From Chloroflexota bacterium (GTDB lineage: Bacteria; Chloroflexota; Anaerolineae; JAAEKA01): a stretch of 51,267 nt of DNA. Position numbers and translations under genes: made by a program. The notes beneath the pieces are model-generated. The model was not told the origin of the DNA. It did no database searches and worked only from the letters and a program-made list of their open reading frames with translations. Positions 1 to 11,313 of this stretch are shown piece by piece (position 1 is the stretch's first letter; every line of letters starts with the position of its first letter). The stretch spans positions 1 through 51,267 of the forward strand of contig JAKQCW010000329.1 in assembly GCA_029558955.1 (NCBI GenBank), given 5' to 3'.

Positions 1-2457
1 CTCCTCCTCCTCTTCCTCGCCGCCTACATCTTCGCCGGCTGGCTGCACCGCCGCGGCCGGCCTGACTGGCGCAGGGATGTGCTGGTGGCCGGGCTGCTGG
101 CGCTGGCCTGTGTGGGCTATTTCTGGCGCGTCCTGGTGGGCGATTCTTTCATGCCGGCCGATGGCGGCGATCTGATCTCCTTCCTCTGGCCCACCTACCG
201 CTTTGCCGCCGAGAGCTTGCAGGCCGGCCAGTGGCCGCTGTGGAATCCACATCTCTACAGCGGCGCGCCGCACGTGGCCGATATCCAGGCCGGCTTCCTC
301 TATCCGCCCAACCTGGCGCTTTTTCTGGCCGTGCCTGATTTCGGCGCGCTGGCCATGCAGGGGATGAGCATCCTGCACCTGTGGTGGGCTGGCCTCGGCA
401 TGGTTGTGCTCTTGCGCAGCCTGCGCAGCAGCGACGCCGACGGCCAGCCGCGCAGCCTGGTTGGCCGGCCGGCCGCCCTGGCCGCCGGCATCGCCTTCGC
501 CTTCTCCGACCCCTTCTGGATCCACTTCGGCAACCTGAACCTGATCGCCGTGGCGAGCTGGCTGCCCTGGGTGGCGGCCTGTTATGCGCGGGCCCTGGAG
601 GGGGGCGGGCCGGGGCCAGGTGATCGCCGGTCGCTGGCCTGGGCCGCTCTGGGGGGCGTGCTGTTGGGCATCGCCACGCTGGCCGGCCACATCCAGTCTA
701 CCCTCTTCGTCGGCGTGGCGGTGGTCTTGTATGGGCTGTTCTGGCTCTACTTTGAACTGCAAGCGCCGGGAGCGGCAGCGCGGCCGGCCGTGCTGCGCCT
801 GGCCGGCCACACGCTGCTGCTGGCCTTGGTAGGCTTCCTGATCGCCGCGCCGGTGCTGCTGCCCGCCGTGCAGCTTGCCGGCGCCACGGCACGCGCTGAC
901 TGGGACTACCAGCAGACCGTGGGGTATTCCCTGTCGCCGGCCCAGTGGATCGGCCTGGTGATTCCTGGGTTTTTCGGCCGCGGGCCGCAGCTGCACTGGG
1001 GCCTCTGGCCGCGGGTGGAGGTGGGCTACATCGGCATTCTGCCGCTGGCGCTGGCGGCGCTGGCGCTGCTGGGCCGGCGCAACCGCCACACCTGGACCTT
1101 CCTGGGCATCGCCGGCGTCGGCTTCCTGCTGGCGCTGGGCATCTACAGCATTCCACACGGCTGGCTGAGCCTGCTGCCCGGCTTCGACCTGCTGCGCGCG
1201 CCGGGCCGTTTTGTGCTGCTGATGAGCTTTGGCCTGGCCGCGCTGGCCGGCGTCGGCTTGCAGGTGCTGCTCAGCCCCATCGGCGACTCCGAAGCCTGGA
1301 AGGCGTTGACGCGGCTGAGCGGCGGGCTGGGCTGGCTGTCCAAGGCCGTTGCCGTGATCGTCATTCCCCTGACCTTTGCCGCCCTCTTGCTGGCGCAGGA
1401 CCGCGATCCGGCGGTCTATGTGCGGGTTGCGGTGGCCGCCATCGCGGTCATGCTGGCAGTGGCCTTCTTGTGGGCCAGTTGGGCGCTGGTGGCCGGCCGG
1501 CGCGCCGGCTGGGCCCGGCCGCGCACCGTGGCCGCCCTGGCCATCGCGCTGATTTTCATCGACCTGGCCAGCACCGGCGCCTACAACGACCTTGGCAGCA
1601 GCGACCCAACCGCCACCTTCGAGCAGCCGGAAATCGTCGCCTTCTTGCAGCAGGCTGGCGGCGATGAACCCTTCCGCATCGACGCCCGCACCGGCGTCGA
1701 CCAGCTTTGGCAGCCCAACACCGCGCTGCTGGTTGGCCTGGACGACGTGTGGGGGGGCGACAACCCGTCCATGTTCGCCCCCTACGAGCGCTACTGGGAG
1801 GGCATGGGCAGCCGCTCCAGCCGCCTGTATGATTTCCTCAATGCGCAGTTCCTGATCGGCGCCAAGGATGTCGAGCTGGACTGGAGCAAGTTCGAGCTGG
1901 CCTTCGACGGCGATCCTGAGCTCAACGTCTACCGCAACCGCGACGCCCTGCCGCGCGCTTTCGTCGTGCATGAGGCGCGCGTGGTCAGCGGCGCGGACGC
2001 AGCCGAAGAGGCCTGGGCCGCCGTGCAAGATCCGGACTTCGACCCGGCGACGCAGGTGGTGATCGAGCCGGGCGACGCCCAACTGCCCAGCGTCACGCCG
2101 GCCGCCGGGGAGGAGTCGGTGCGCTGGCTGCAGCGCTCCGACAACGAGCTGGCGCTGGAAGTGACGGCCGCGGCCCCTGGCTATCTGGTGCTGAGCGAGG
2201 TTTGGTACCCTGGTTGGCAGGCCGAGACCCTGCTGGCCGGCCAGAGCCAGGCCGGCCAGCCGCAGCCGGTGCTGCGCGCCAACAGCACCTTTCGCGCCAT
2301 CCCCCTCTGGCAGGCGGGCACGCAGGTGGTGCGCCTGCGCTTCACGCCGCCGCTGTGGCGCGTCGGTCTGGCGGCCGCGGCGGCGACCCTGCTGGCGCTG
2401 CTGGCCGCGGCCCTGGTCCTCTGGCGCAAGGGGGCGGCGCGTCGCAGCGCCCCGTAG
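1..2457 (+). CDS. YfhO-family multi-pass membrane protein, 5'-truncated by window edge
   Basis: The frame is open from base 1 and no convincing start lies inside the window. The GTG at 79 is an internal possibility only, because the upstream codons also read as a hydrophobic segment. The N-terminal part carries the pattern typical of YfhO-like proteins (DGGDLISFLWP, then WPLWNPHLYSG, then ADIQAGFLYPPN), followed by about ten hydrophobic segments. After roughly residue 500 comes a soluble extracytoplasmic domain, then one last membrane helix at the C-terminus (around residues 765-785). YfhO relatives are predicted membrane glycosyltransferases or polymer-modifying proteins; the substrate here is unknown. 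It is the only plus-strand gene and converges on the cytochrome operon at a shared terminator. Family assignment is fairly firm; function is inferred. Confidence 0.8.
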   Translation, partial: LLLLFLAAYIFAGWLHRRGRPDWRRDVLVAGLLALACVGYFWRVLVGDSFMPADGGDLISFLWPTYRFAAESLQAGQWPLWNPHLYSGAPHVADIQAGFLYPPNLALFLAVPDFGALAMQGMSILHLWWAGLGMVVLLRSLRSSDADGQPRSLVGRPAALAAGIAFAFSDPFWIHFGNLNLIAVASWLPWVAACYARALEGGGPGPGDRRSLAWAALGGVLLGIATLAGHIQSTLFVGVAVVLYGLFWLYFELQAPGAAARPAVLRLAGHTLLLALVGFLIAAPVLLPAVQLAGATARADWDYQQTVGYSLSPAQWIGLVIPGFFGRGPQLHWGLWPRVEVGYIGILPLALAALALLGRRNRHTWTFLGIAGVGFLLALGIYSIPHGWLSLLPGFDLLRAPGRFVLLMSFGLAALAGVGLQVLLSPIGDSEAWKALTRLSGGLGWLSKAVAVIVIPLTFAALLLAQDRDPAVYVRVAVAAIAVMLAVAFLWASWALVAGRRAGWARPRTVAALAIALIFIDLASTGAYNDLGSSDPTATFEQPEIVAFLQQAGGDEPFRIDARTGVDQLWQPNTALLVGLDDVWGGDNPSMFAPYERYWEGMGSRSSRLYDFLNAQFLIGAKDVELDWSKFELAFDGDPELNVYRNRDALPRAFVVHEARVVSGADAAEEAWAAVQDPDFDPATQVVIEPGDAQLPSVTPAAGEESVRWLQRSDNELALEVTAAAPGYLVLSEVWYPGWQAETLLAGQSQAGQPQPVLRANSTFRAIPLWQAGTQVVRLRFTPPLWRVGLAAAAATLLALLAAALVLWRKGAARRSAP

Positions 2458-2496
2458 GGTGGCGACCGCCCCGACCGTCACGGATGCTGAACGCAA

Positions 2497-2522
2497 AAGC
2501 CCCGGGCCATGGCCCGGGGCTT
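2497..2522. terminator. Bidirectional rho-independent terminator
   Basis: A perfect 26-nt palindrome (arms AAGCCCCGGGCC and GGCCCGGGGCTT) lies between the convergent YfhO-like gene and the cytochrome c gene. On the minus strand the stem runs into TTTTGCGTT. On the plus strand it is followed by GATTGTTGTT. This fits termination in both directions, with the better T-tract serving the cytochrome operon. Confidence 0.85.
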
Positions 2523-2548
2523 GATTGTTGTTGGCGGGAGGGGGAGGC

Positions 2549-3391
2549 TCAGGTGGTCTCGCCGCCGCGGCCAGAGAAGGCCACGACCAAGAGGATGACC
2601 ACCACTACCACCACCAGCACCAGCAGCAGCATCAGCCAGTTGAAGCCGCCGCTGTCGCCGGAGCTGGCCGCGGGTGTGGCCGTCGGCGCAGCCGTCGACG
2701 GCTGGGATTGGCTGGGCATGGAGACGATGAAAGCCGAGATGTCGTCGATCTCGCTCTCGGTCAACGGGCCGCCGTAGCTCTGGCTCCAGGCCGGCATGGC
2801 CGTGTTCTCGATCCCCTGCGCCACCGTGGCCCGCACGAACTGCTGCGGGTCGATGCTGGCAAAGCCCTTGTCCAGGTTGGCGCCGGCGCGGCCCTGTCCA
2901 CCCTCGCCGTGGCACATGGCGCAGTTCGCGGCGAAGAGCACCTTGCCCTGGGTCGGGTCTCCCGTGGCGCCGGGCACCGTGGGCACCGGCGTCACCGGCA
3001 TGGGGGTCGCCGTGGGGGCCATGGGGCTGCGGCCGCCGCTCAGGCTGGCGACAAAGGCCACCACGTCCTCGATCTCCTGCTCGTTCAGCGGGCCGCCATA
3101 GGCCTGGCTCCACGGCGTCATGGGGGTGTTCGACACGCCCTGTTCGATGACGGTGCGGGTGAAGGCCGTGGGGTCGATGGCCGGCCAGTCGTTGGAGAGG
3201 TTGACGCCCACCCGGCCCTGGCCCTCGGAGCCATGGCAGACGGCGCAGTTGGCGTCGAAGATCTGCGAGCCGCGGGTGATGTCGCCCTCTTGCGCCCAGG
3301 CCGTCGAGCTGACGACGATCAGAAGCAAAGACGCCAGCAGGCATGCGCCGAGGACGCGGGCAAGGCGAGAGTGCGGATAGGATCCTGACAT
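2549..3391 (-). CDS. Dihaem c-type cytochrome, exported, C-terminally anchored
   Basis: The 280-aa protein has a signal peptide (about residues 1-33, ending AWA). Two homologous class-I cytochrome c domains follow, with haem sites CAVCH (49-53) and CAMCH (157-161). Probable axial methionines are Met91 and Met199, each in a (T/A)MPxW- or TPMTPW-like context. The domains are joined by a Pro-Thr linker, and a strongly hydrophobic helix (251-272) should tether the protein to the outer face of the membrane. The ATG start has AAGGAG seven bases upstream. It is the last gene of the Rieske/cytochrome b operon and should carry electrons from that complex. The two domains are clearly an internal duplication (both contain SQxYGGPL). 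The terminal acceptor is unknown. Confidence 0.9.
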   Translation of the reverse strand: MSGSYPHSRLARVLGACLLASLLLIVVSSTAWAQEGDITRGSQIFDANCAVCHGSEGQGRVGVNLSNDWPAIDPTAFTRTVIEQGVSNTPMTPWSQAYGGPLNEQEIEDVVAFVASLSGGRSPMAPTATPMPVTPVPTVPGATGDPTQGKVLFAANCAMCHGEGGQGRAGANLDKGFASIDPQQFVRATVAQGIENTAMPAWSQSYGGPLTESEIDDISAFIVSMPSQSQPSTAAPTATPAASSGDSGGFNWLMLLLVLVVVVVVILLVVAFSGRGGETT

Positions 3392-3467
3392 GGTGCGTCT
3401 CCTTGGGGCTGCGAGCCCGGCTGACAGGAGGGGCAGAATGAGCCCATCCTGTCAGCCGATGCGGCGC

Positions 3468-4271
3468 CTATTCCAGCGTCATCAGGTATTGAACCAGGCC
3501 GTCCAGCTCAGCCGGCGACAGCAGCGTGCCAAAGGTCTGCGGCATCAGGCCAGCCGCGCACGGGCCGGTGGGGCATTCAGGCACCAGGTAGGCGTTGGGG
3601 TTGACGATGGACTCGTGGATGTACTCTTCCGCCGACTGTCCCGGCACTGTGCTGCCCGCGCGGGAGGCGATGCCGGTCATGCTGGGACCGACGATCCCAG
3701 CGCCGCCTGGCTCGCCGTGGCAGCCCGCACACCCCTTGGAGGTGTAGAGCGCCTGGCCCAGTTCCACGGGGGAGGCGTCCGAGGGAATCGGGGTTGGCGT
3801 CGGCTGGGCCGCTTGCCCTTCGCCGCCCACCGCAGTCGCTTCCCAGTTCAGGATAAAGGAGGCCACGTCGCTCACCTGGTCGGGGCGCAGGGGGCCGCCG
3901 TACTGCTGGCCCCAGGTGGCCATAACGGCGCTGTACTGGCCGCTGCCCACAGGCCGACCCGCGTTGACGGTGCTTTCGATGAAGGTGCGCTGCGACCCGA
4001 CATAGCCCACCTCTTGCAGTCGGGTGGTGAAGAACTCGGGTGAGTTCAAGGCTGGCGCCACGCCGGGAATGCCCTTGCCTTGCACGCCATGACAGCCGAC
4101 GCAGTTGGCCTCGAAGATCATGGCGCCGTTTTCGACAGCGCGGGCAGAGAAGTCAGCCTCTTTGGCAGGCAGGCGGTTGGGCTCATCACGCGCCACGAAC
4201 AACACGAAGATGCCGGCCATCAGCAGCATTGTGACGATACCCGTGGTGATCTTGATCATTGTGTTGTTCAT
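3468..4271 (-). CDS. Dihaem c-type cytochrome, N-terminally anchored
   Basis: The 267-aa protein begins with an uncleaved-looking membrane helix (about residues 6-27). Two cytochrome c domains follow, with CVGCH (57-61) and CAGCH (181-185). Likely Met ligands are Met117 (AVMATW) and Met243 (GLMPQTFG). A PTPTPIP linker separates the domains. It starts five bases after the cytochrome b stop, so the two are surely co-transcribed. It probably takes the cytochrome c1 role in the complex, accepting electrons from the Rieske cluster, while the downstream dihaem cytochrome relays them onward; that division of labour is inferred. Its first domain shares the WGQQYGGPL motif with the neighbouring cytochrome, so the four domains look related by duplication. 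Confidence 0.9.
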   Translation of the reverse strand: MNNTMIKITTGIVTMLLMAGIFVLFVARDEPNRLPAKEADFSARAVENGAMIFEANCVGCHGVQGKGIPGVAPALNSPEFFTTRLQEVGYVGSQRTFIESTVNAGRPVGSGQYSAVMATWGQQYGGPLRPDQVSDVASFILNWEATAVGGEGQAAQPTPTPIPSDASPVELGQALYTSKGCAGCHGEPGGAGIVGPSMTGIASRAGSTVPGQSAEEYIHESIVNPNAYLVPECPTGPCAAGLMPQTFGTLLSPAELDGLVQYLMTLE

Positions 4272-4276
4272 AGTCG

Positions 4277-5953
4277 TTACCGGTTGTCGTAGTCTGCTTG
4301 GTCGTGGATGTAGAAGGTCTTCTCGAAGGTCTGCTCGGTGCTGCCTTCCGGCGTCCAGAAGACACGCGCGGTCACCTTCTTCAGGCTATCCTGCCAGTTT
4401 TCGATGATCAACTTGCCATAGCCGTTGGGCAGACCGGGGTCAGTCGCCAGCAGATTGGCCAGATCCTCTTGCTGGGCAGGGGTCGGGTTGCGTACCTTTT
4501 CCAGCTTCGCCACCTTCTCCTCGTGGCGCTCCACGACTTTCATGTGCTCCTCGTGGATCAGGTCGGCGAAGAGCACCATCAGTTTTTGGGTCTCGAAGCT
4601 GGCTGCGCTGTTGTCGTTGCGCGTGTCCCATTCGCCCAGCGTCAGCTTGTCCCAGTCAGTTTGACGCACCGGGCCGGCCTTTTCCTCCGGCAGCATGATC
4701 TGCACCACCTCCTCAGCGGGCGGCGATTCGACCATGAAGTAGGGGGTGCCCATCCAGGTCAACACCACCAACAGAGACATGGAGAGCATCCAGAGGGCGA
4801 TGGCCACCGGACGGTCCTTGGCCTTGCGGCTGGGGTTGAAGTCGATGTAGGGGATGATGGCCAGGAAGCCGAAGACCAGCGTCGGCACGATCACACCCAT
4901 GATCGTGGGGTCGCCCAGCTTGAGCAGGCCCTGGATCCAGAGGAAGTACCAAGGCGCTTCCGTGTGCAGCGGGGTCTTGTTGGGGTTGGCGTGATGCTCC
5001 AGCGGCGCACCGGGGTAGATGCCGAAGATGATCAGCGCCAGCAGGATGAAGGTCACCAGACCCAGGAAAACCATCTCGTCGGTGAAGATATCAGGCAGGT
5101 AGTAGCGGCGTTTGTCGGCTGGAACGCGTTTGGCCGTGTCCTGGCCCACCTCTTCTTGCGACGAGGGGAGCGAGATGCCCACCCGCACCACTTTGTAGTA
5201 GTGGATGAAGAAGACGAAGATGATGGCCAGCGGCACGAAGAGCACGTGCAGCAGATAGAAGCGCAGCAAGCCGCCTGCGCCGATGCTGGGCGCACCCAGC
5301 AGCAGCAGCTTGGCCTGGGTGCCCACCAGCGGCGCCTTGTCTGCCATGCTGGTGCCGATGGTCACCGCCCAGTAGGCCAGTTGGTCCCACGGCAGCAGGT
5401 AGCCGCTGAAGCTCATCAACAGGGTGGCCAAGAGCAGCACCACGCCGGTCAGCCAGGTGAACTGGCGCGGCTTCTTGTACGAGCCAGTCAGGTAGGTGCG
5501 CACCATGTGCAGGAAGACCACGATGACCATGCCCTCGGCGCCCAACCGATGGATATCGCGCACGAACTGGCCGAAGGGCACGTTGGTCATGATGGTGATC
5601 ATGTCCCCGTAGGCGCGCTCGGGCGTTGGCGCGTAGAAGATCATCAGGAAGATGCCGGTGATGGTTTCGAGGATGAAGAAGTAGGTGCTGAGCAGTCCTA
5701 ACCGAAAGGTATGGCCGATCTTGGTCACCGATTGGTGATAATAGCTCGGCTTGATGTGGAACCAGAACGACTCCGAGTGGACTGTCAGGCGGGGGTTGGG
5801 CCGTCTCGGCTCATCGCCTCGGGCCAGCGCGCGCAGGTCATTCCAGTTCATGCCCGTCGTCAGACGGGTGATCAGGACGTCGAGTTGTCTCAACATCCAC
5901 TGGAACAGACCCTCTTTGCGGATCTCCTGGGTTACGTTGTTGATCACACCCAT
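4277..5953 (-). CDS. qcrB: Cytochrome b of bc/b6f-type complex, fused N- and C-terminal domains
   Basis: The start is the ATG at 5953, which has AAGGAG nine bases upstream. The frame extends to 6019 but would overlap the Rieske gene. The 558-aa product has bis-haem ligands His135/His149 (helix B, H-x13-H) and His236/His251 (helix D, H-x14-H, the spacing typical of cytochrome b6). The subunit-IV-like half follows (about residues 290-402). Where quinol-oxidising cytochromes usually have PEWY there is APWY (333-336), a variant known in some menaquinol-type complexes. After the last membrane helix (about 402) comes a charged soluble tail of about 155 residues, unusual for the family. It oxidises quinol at the membrane together with the upstream Rieske protein. 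Confidence 0.93.
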   Translation of the reverse strand: MGVINNVTQEIRKEGLFQWMLRQLDVLITRLTTGMNWNDLRALARGDEPRRPNPRLTVHSESFWFHIKPSYYHQSVTKIGHTFRLGLLSTYFFILETITGIFLMIFYAPTPERAYGDMITIMTNVPFGQFVRDIHRLGAEGMVIVVFLHMVRTYLTGSYKKPRQFTWLTGVVLLLATLLMSFSGYLLPWDQLAYWAVTIGTSMADKAPLVGTQAKLLLLGAPSIGAGGLLRFYLLHVLFVPLAIIFVFFIHYYKVVRVGISLPSSQEEVGQDTAKRVPADKRRYYLPDIFTDEMVFLGLVTFILLALIIFGIYPGAPLEHHANPNKTPLHTEAPWYFLWIQGLLKLGDPTIMGVIVPTLVFGFLAIIPYIDFNPSRKAKDRPVAIALWMLSMSLLVVLTWMGTPYFMVESPPAEEVVQIMLPEEKAGPVRQTDWDKLTLGEWDTRNDNSAASFETQKLMVLFADLIHEEHMKVVERHEEKVAKLEKVRNPTPAQQEDLANLLATDPGLPNGYGKLIIENWQDSLKKVTARVFWTPEGSTEQTFEKTFYIHDQADYDNR

Positions 5954-5975
5954 TGCGGTCGACTCCTTGAGAGGG

Positions 5976-6674
5976 CTATACCGGTTGGCCCTTGATGACG
6001 ACGCCGGTATCCACCACATACTCGGCTGTGGCTTCCACGGTCAGCGCCTGGCCGCCGGTGGTCGTCTCTTCCACCACCTGCCCGTTGACCAGCTTCTGCA
6101 TCTTGAACTGGTCCAGGGAGCGTGGGGCAGGACCTTCGATGTACTGGCCATCCTTGACGAACTTCGAGCCGTGGCAGGGGCATTCGAACCGGAAGGTCTG
6201 GTCCTTCCATTCGTAGAGGCATCCCAGGTGGGTGCAGACGCGGTAGAGCGCCCGCACGCCATCGGCGTCGTTGCTCAGCCAGAACTGGCCTTCGAGATTG
6301 CGCATGGGGGGTGCATCCACCGCGGGCATGGAGGCGCCTGCGCCCAGCGGGAAGATGCCGCCGAATTCGCCTTCCTTGAAGCGAGGCAGTGCAAACAAGT
6401 AGGTCGCAACGCCTGCTTCCACCAGGACAACGCCTAATGCAGCTCCCCAGGCATAGTTGAGGAACTCACGACGGGAAAGAGGGGGAGCAGGCGGCTTAGC
6501 GGTCTTCTTGGCGGCTTTCTCCTCTTCCTTCTGCTGGCGACCTGATTTCAAGTACTGGCCGCGGTCGCCGCGGTATTCGGCGCCGCCCGCCGTCTGTTGC
6601 TGCTTGGTTTCAGCAAACTTCTGCTGTTCCGGGCTTAGTTCCTCGCCCGGGCCAGAGGATTTTGGATTGGCCAT
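5976..6674 (-). CDS. qcrA: Rieske [2Fe-2S] iron-sulfur protein
   Basis: The 232-aa protein has cluster-binding motifs CTHLGC (147-152) and CPCHGS (165-170). Cys147, His149, Cys165 and His168 are the expected cluster ligands, and Cys152/Cys167 the disulfide. A hydrophilic N-terminal region of about 65 residues precedes a Tat-like SRREFL (67-72) and one membrane helix (about 72-95). This is the usual topology for a Tat-exported, membrane-anchored Rieske subunit. The ATG start has AGGAGG ten bases upstream. It is the first gene of the four-gene oxidoreductase operon and lies about 145 nt downstream of a consensus promoter. The long N-terminal extension is longer than in typical qcrA/petC products. 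Confidence 0.95.
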   Translation of the reverse strand: MANPKSSGPGEELSPEQQKFAETKQQQTAGGAEYRGDRGQYLKSGRQQKEEEKAAKKTAKPPAPPLSRREFLNYAWGAALGVVLVEAGVATYLFALPRFKEGEFGGIFPLGAGASMPAVDAPPMRNLEGQFWLSNDADGVRALYRVCTHLGCLYEWKDQTFRFECPCHGSKFVKDGQYIEGPAPRSLDQFKMQKLVNGQVVEETTTGGQALTVEATAEYVVDTGVVIKGQPV

Positions 6675-6825
6675 TTAATGTTGACCTCCTGCACACGTCT
6701 GAGCTTGAGAGGATACAGCGCTGCATCCATAGGATGTCGGGCAAAAACACTGCGGGACGTTCGCTGGCCGGTCATCGCTTGGGTAATCGCGCGGCGCAGC
6801 GATGGGGTTTGTAATGGATGGCGCG

Positions 6826-6854
6826 ATTATAGCACGCGCCTAAGGCATTGTCAA
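6826..6854 (-). promoter_or_regulatory. Consensus sigma-70-type promoter for the Rieske/cytochrome b operon
   Basis: On the minus strand, TTGACA (6849-6854), a 17-bp spacer and TATAAT (6826-6831) match the housekeeping consensus at every position. TGC before the -10 also makes it an extended -10. Transcription would start near 6819, leaving a leader of about 145 nt before the Rieske ATG at 6674. Confidence 0.85.
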
Positions 6855-6890
6855 AAACATCACTTTCCTCCAGTGTTACGACACACCGCG

Positions 6891-7325
6891 TCATGGCTCT
6901 CTCTCGACCCGGCCGCGCAACTGCTTGGCCTGGCTGCGCCGTCGCTTGGCCTCCAGCCGTTGCCGGCGGGCGGTCGCGCTGGGCCGCGTGGCTCGGCGCG
7001 CTTTGGTCGGCCGCAACGCCGCAGCCAGCAGACGCCGAAAACGCTCGATCACGTCGGCGCGGTTGTCGAACTGGCTTCGCCCGGCCTGTGAGACCAGGTG
7101 CAGCACCCCCTGTTGGTCCAGCCGCCCTCCCAGCCGGCTCAGGGCCAGCCGGCGCTCTTCCTCGGTCAGGCTGGGCGAGCCGGCCAGGTCGAAAAGCAGC
7201 TCCACCTTGCTTTCGGTGCGCTGCACATGCTGGCCACCGGGTCCGCTGCTGCGCGCCGTGCGAAAGCTCAATTCGCTGAAGGGAATGGCCACCTGGTCAC
7301 TGATTTGAACGAAATCTTCAGCCAT
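6891..7325 (-). CDS. arfB: Peptidyl-tRNA hydrolase ArfB/YaeJ (ribosome rescue)
   Basis: The 144-aa protein has the class-I release-factor catalytic motif GPGGQHVQ and lacks the codon-recognition domains of RF1/RF2. It ends in a Lys/Arg-rich tail, which in ArfB enters the mRNA channel of stalled ribosomes. It hydrolyses peptidyl-tRNA on non-stop complexes. The chosen ATG at 7325 begins MAEDFVQISDQ; the frame is open further upstream but only inside the preceding gene. It starts five bases after the lipoprotein stop, so it is probably translated from the valS-lipoprotein message. Placing a rescue factor in a T-box-controlled valS unit is suggestive but may be chance. Confidence 0.9.
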   Translation of the reverse strand: MAEDFVQISDQVAIPFSELSFRTARSSGPGGQHVQRTESKVELLFDLAGSPSLTEEERRLALSRLGGRLDQQGVLHLVSQAGRSQFDNRADVIERFRRLLAAALRPTKARRATRPSATARRQRLEAKRRRSQAKQLRGRVEREP

Positions 7326-7330
7326 TTTCG

Positions 7331-8297
7331 TCACGGCGCGGTGGGCAGCGGCGCGGTTTCGGTCAGCGGCGCGGTCGCGGTCAGCGGCAACGTGGCGGTG
7401 ATGGGCGCCGGCGGCGGCGCGAAGGGCAGTGGATCGATGCGGTCGATGCGCAGTGAGCGCCGGTGTTCGCGATAGTCGGGGCAGGGGGGATCGGCATAGG
7501 CCACCGTGCGGTTGCGGAAAAGCGCCACGCTGTAGGTCGCGCCCCGATGGGTCAACAGGCCATCCTCGCCCGGCAGCAGCGACAGCTCGTCCTCCCCCCA
7601 ACGCACCCCCAGCGGCAGCGTGGTGCGACTCTGCACACAGGCGCTCTGCGCTGGGGACGCGGGCACGGCCGGGCAGACGCCGGCCCCGTTGATCAGTTGC
7701 AGGCCCAGGACGTCGTCCTGCTCGTCCACGTCGGTGCGACCCAGAAAGAGCAACCCAGCGTCGTCATAGACCTGCAGCTCGTAGCCCTGGCTGGCGGGGA
7801 TCAAGCTGCGCGGGTCGGCCGGGCTTGTCGTCGCCCTGGGCGTCGCCGGCGGCTCGATCAGATCAGCCCAGGCGATGAAGCGGTAGCTCTGGCCCTGGAT
7901 CAGCGGCGGCGGGTCGCCTTGGTAGTCCAGCCAGAGGGGAATCCCCTCGCCCATCTCGCGCAGCAGGAAACGGCGGTGCGGCTGCAGGGCCGGGCTGTCA
8001 TCCTGGCCAACCACCGTGGCGTGGAACTCGATCACCTGACGGTTCTGATAGGCGGCCAGCAGCTCCGACGGCTGGCCGCGCTCGACCTGGGGCAGCAGCA
8101 GCCAGGTCTGCACCGCGCCGTCGCCGCGGCACTGGTCGGGGATCGTCGCGGGCGCGGCCGCGCCCTGGGCTGGCATTGCTGCCGGCTCGGCGGCTGGCCG
8201 GGTGCAGCCGCTGAGCCCCAACAGGAGGATGACCAGCAGGCCGGCCCGGCTGGCGCCGTTGCGTCGGGCGCGCCAGCCCAGCCGACCTGCTGCGGCC

Positions 8298-8314
<17 letters not shown>
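7331..8314 (-). CDS. Predicted lipoprotein of unknown function
   Basis: The ATG at 8314 has GGAG nine bases upstream and overlaps the valS stop by 17 bases; an in-frame TTG at 8329 is the alternative start. The 327-aa product begins with an Arg-rich n-region, a hydrophobic stretch and lipobox LSGC (Cys37), so it should be lipid-anchored outside the membrane. The mature part contains several Cys residues and mixed beta-type segments, and ends in a low-complexity Pro-Thr-Ala tail. I recognise no family. The short beta-rich stretch around VIEFHATVVG...YRFIAWADL could be a small barrel, but this is a guess. It is co-transcribed with valS and arfB. Confidence 0.7.
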
Positions 8315-11105
<2,791 letters not shown>

Positions 11106-11145
11106 GATAATTTCCTCGCGATGAAGGCTTGTTGTTTTGAAAGCT

Positions 11146-11294
11146 GACGCACCTAACGCTCTGGCCGGTCTCCTGACCGAGCCAGCCCGCCGTGTCACTG
11201 ACGCACCTAACGCTCTGGCCGGTCTCCCGACCGAGCCAGCCGTGTCGCGACGCACCTAACGCTCTGGCCGGTCTCCTGACCGAGCCAGCCCGCG
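11146..11294. repeat. Three-copy tandem hairpin repeat (54/49-bp units)
   Basis: Units begin at 11146, 11200 and 11249, each starting GACGCACCTAACGCTCTGG. Each contains a hairpin: CTGGCCGGTC, a TCCT/TCCC loop, then GACCGAGCCAG, with one bulged A. They fill most of the gap between the methyltransferase and valS. The core is the same as in the arrays at 20535 and 39696. Not CRISPR: the units abut without spacers. Confidence 0.9.
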
Positions 11295-11313
11295 GTCGCC
11301 CGTTCGACGGCTG

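Noticed and set aside
4298-5701. Long plus-strand open frame antisense to cytochrome b
   Set aside because: Cytochrome b on the other strand has all haem ligands and membrane helices; the opposite frame is His/Gln/Asp-rich with no recognisable feature.
5954-6019. N-terminal extension of cytochrome b
   Set aside because: It would overlap the Rieske gene, and AAGGAG is correctly spaced only for the ATG at 5953.
11106-11255. N-terminal extension of valS
   Set aside because: These 50 codons translate the hairpin repeats; the ATG at 11105 has a good ribosome-binding site and starts the conserved ValRS N-terminus.
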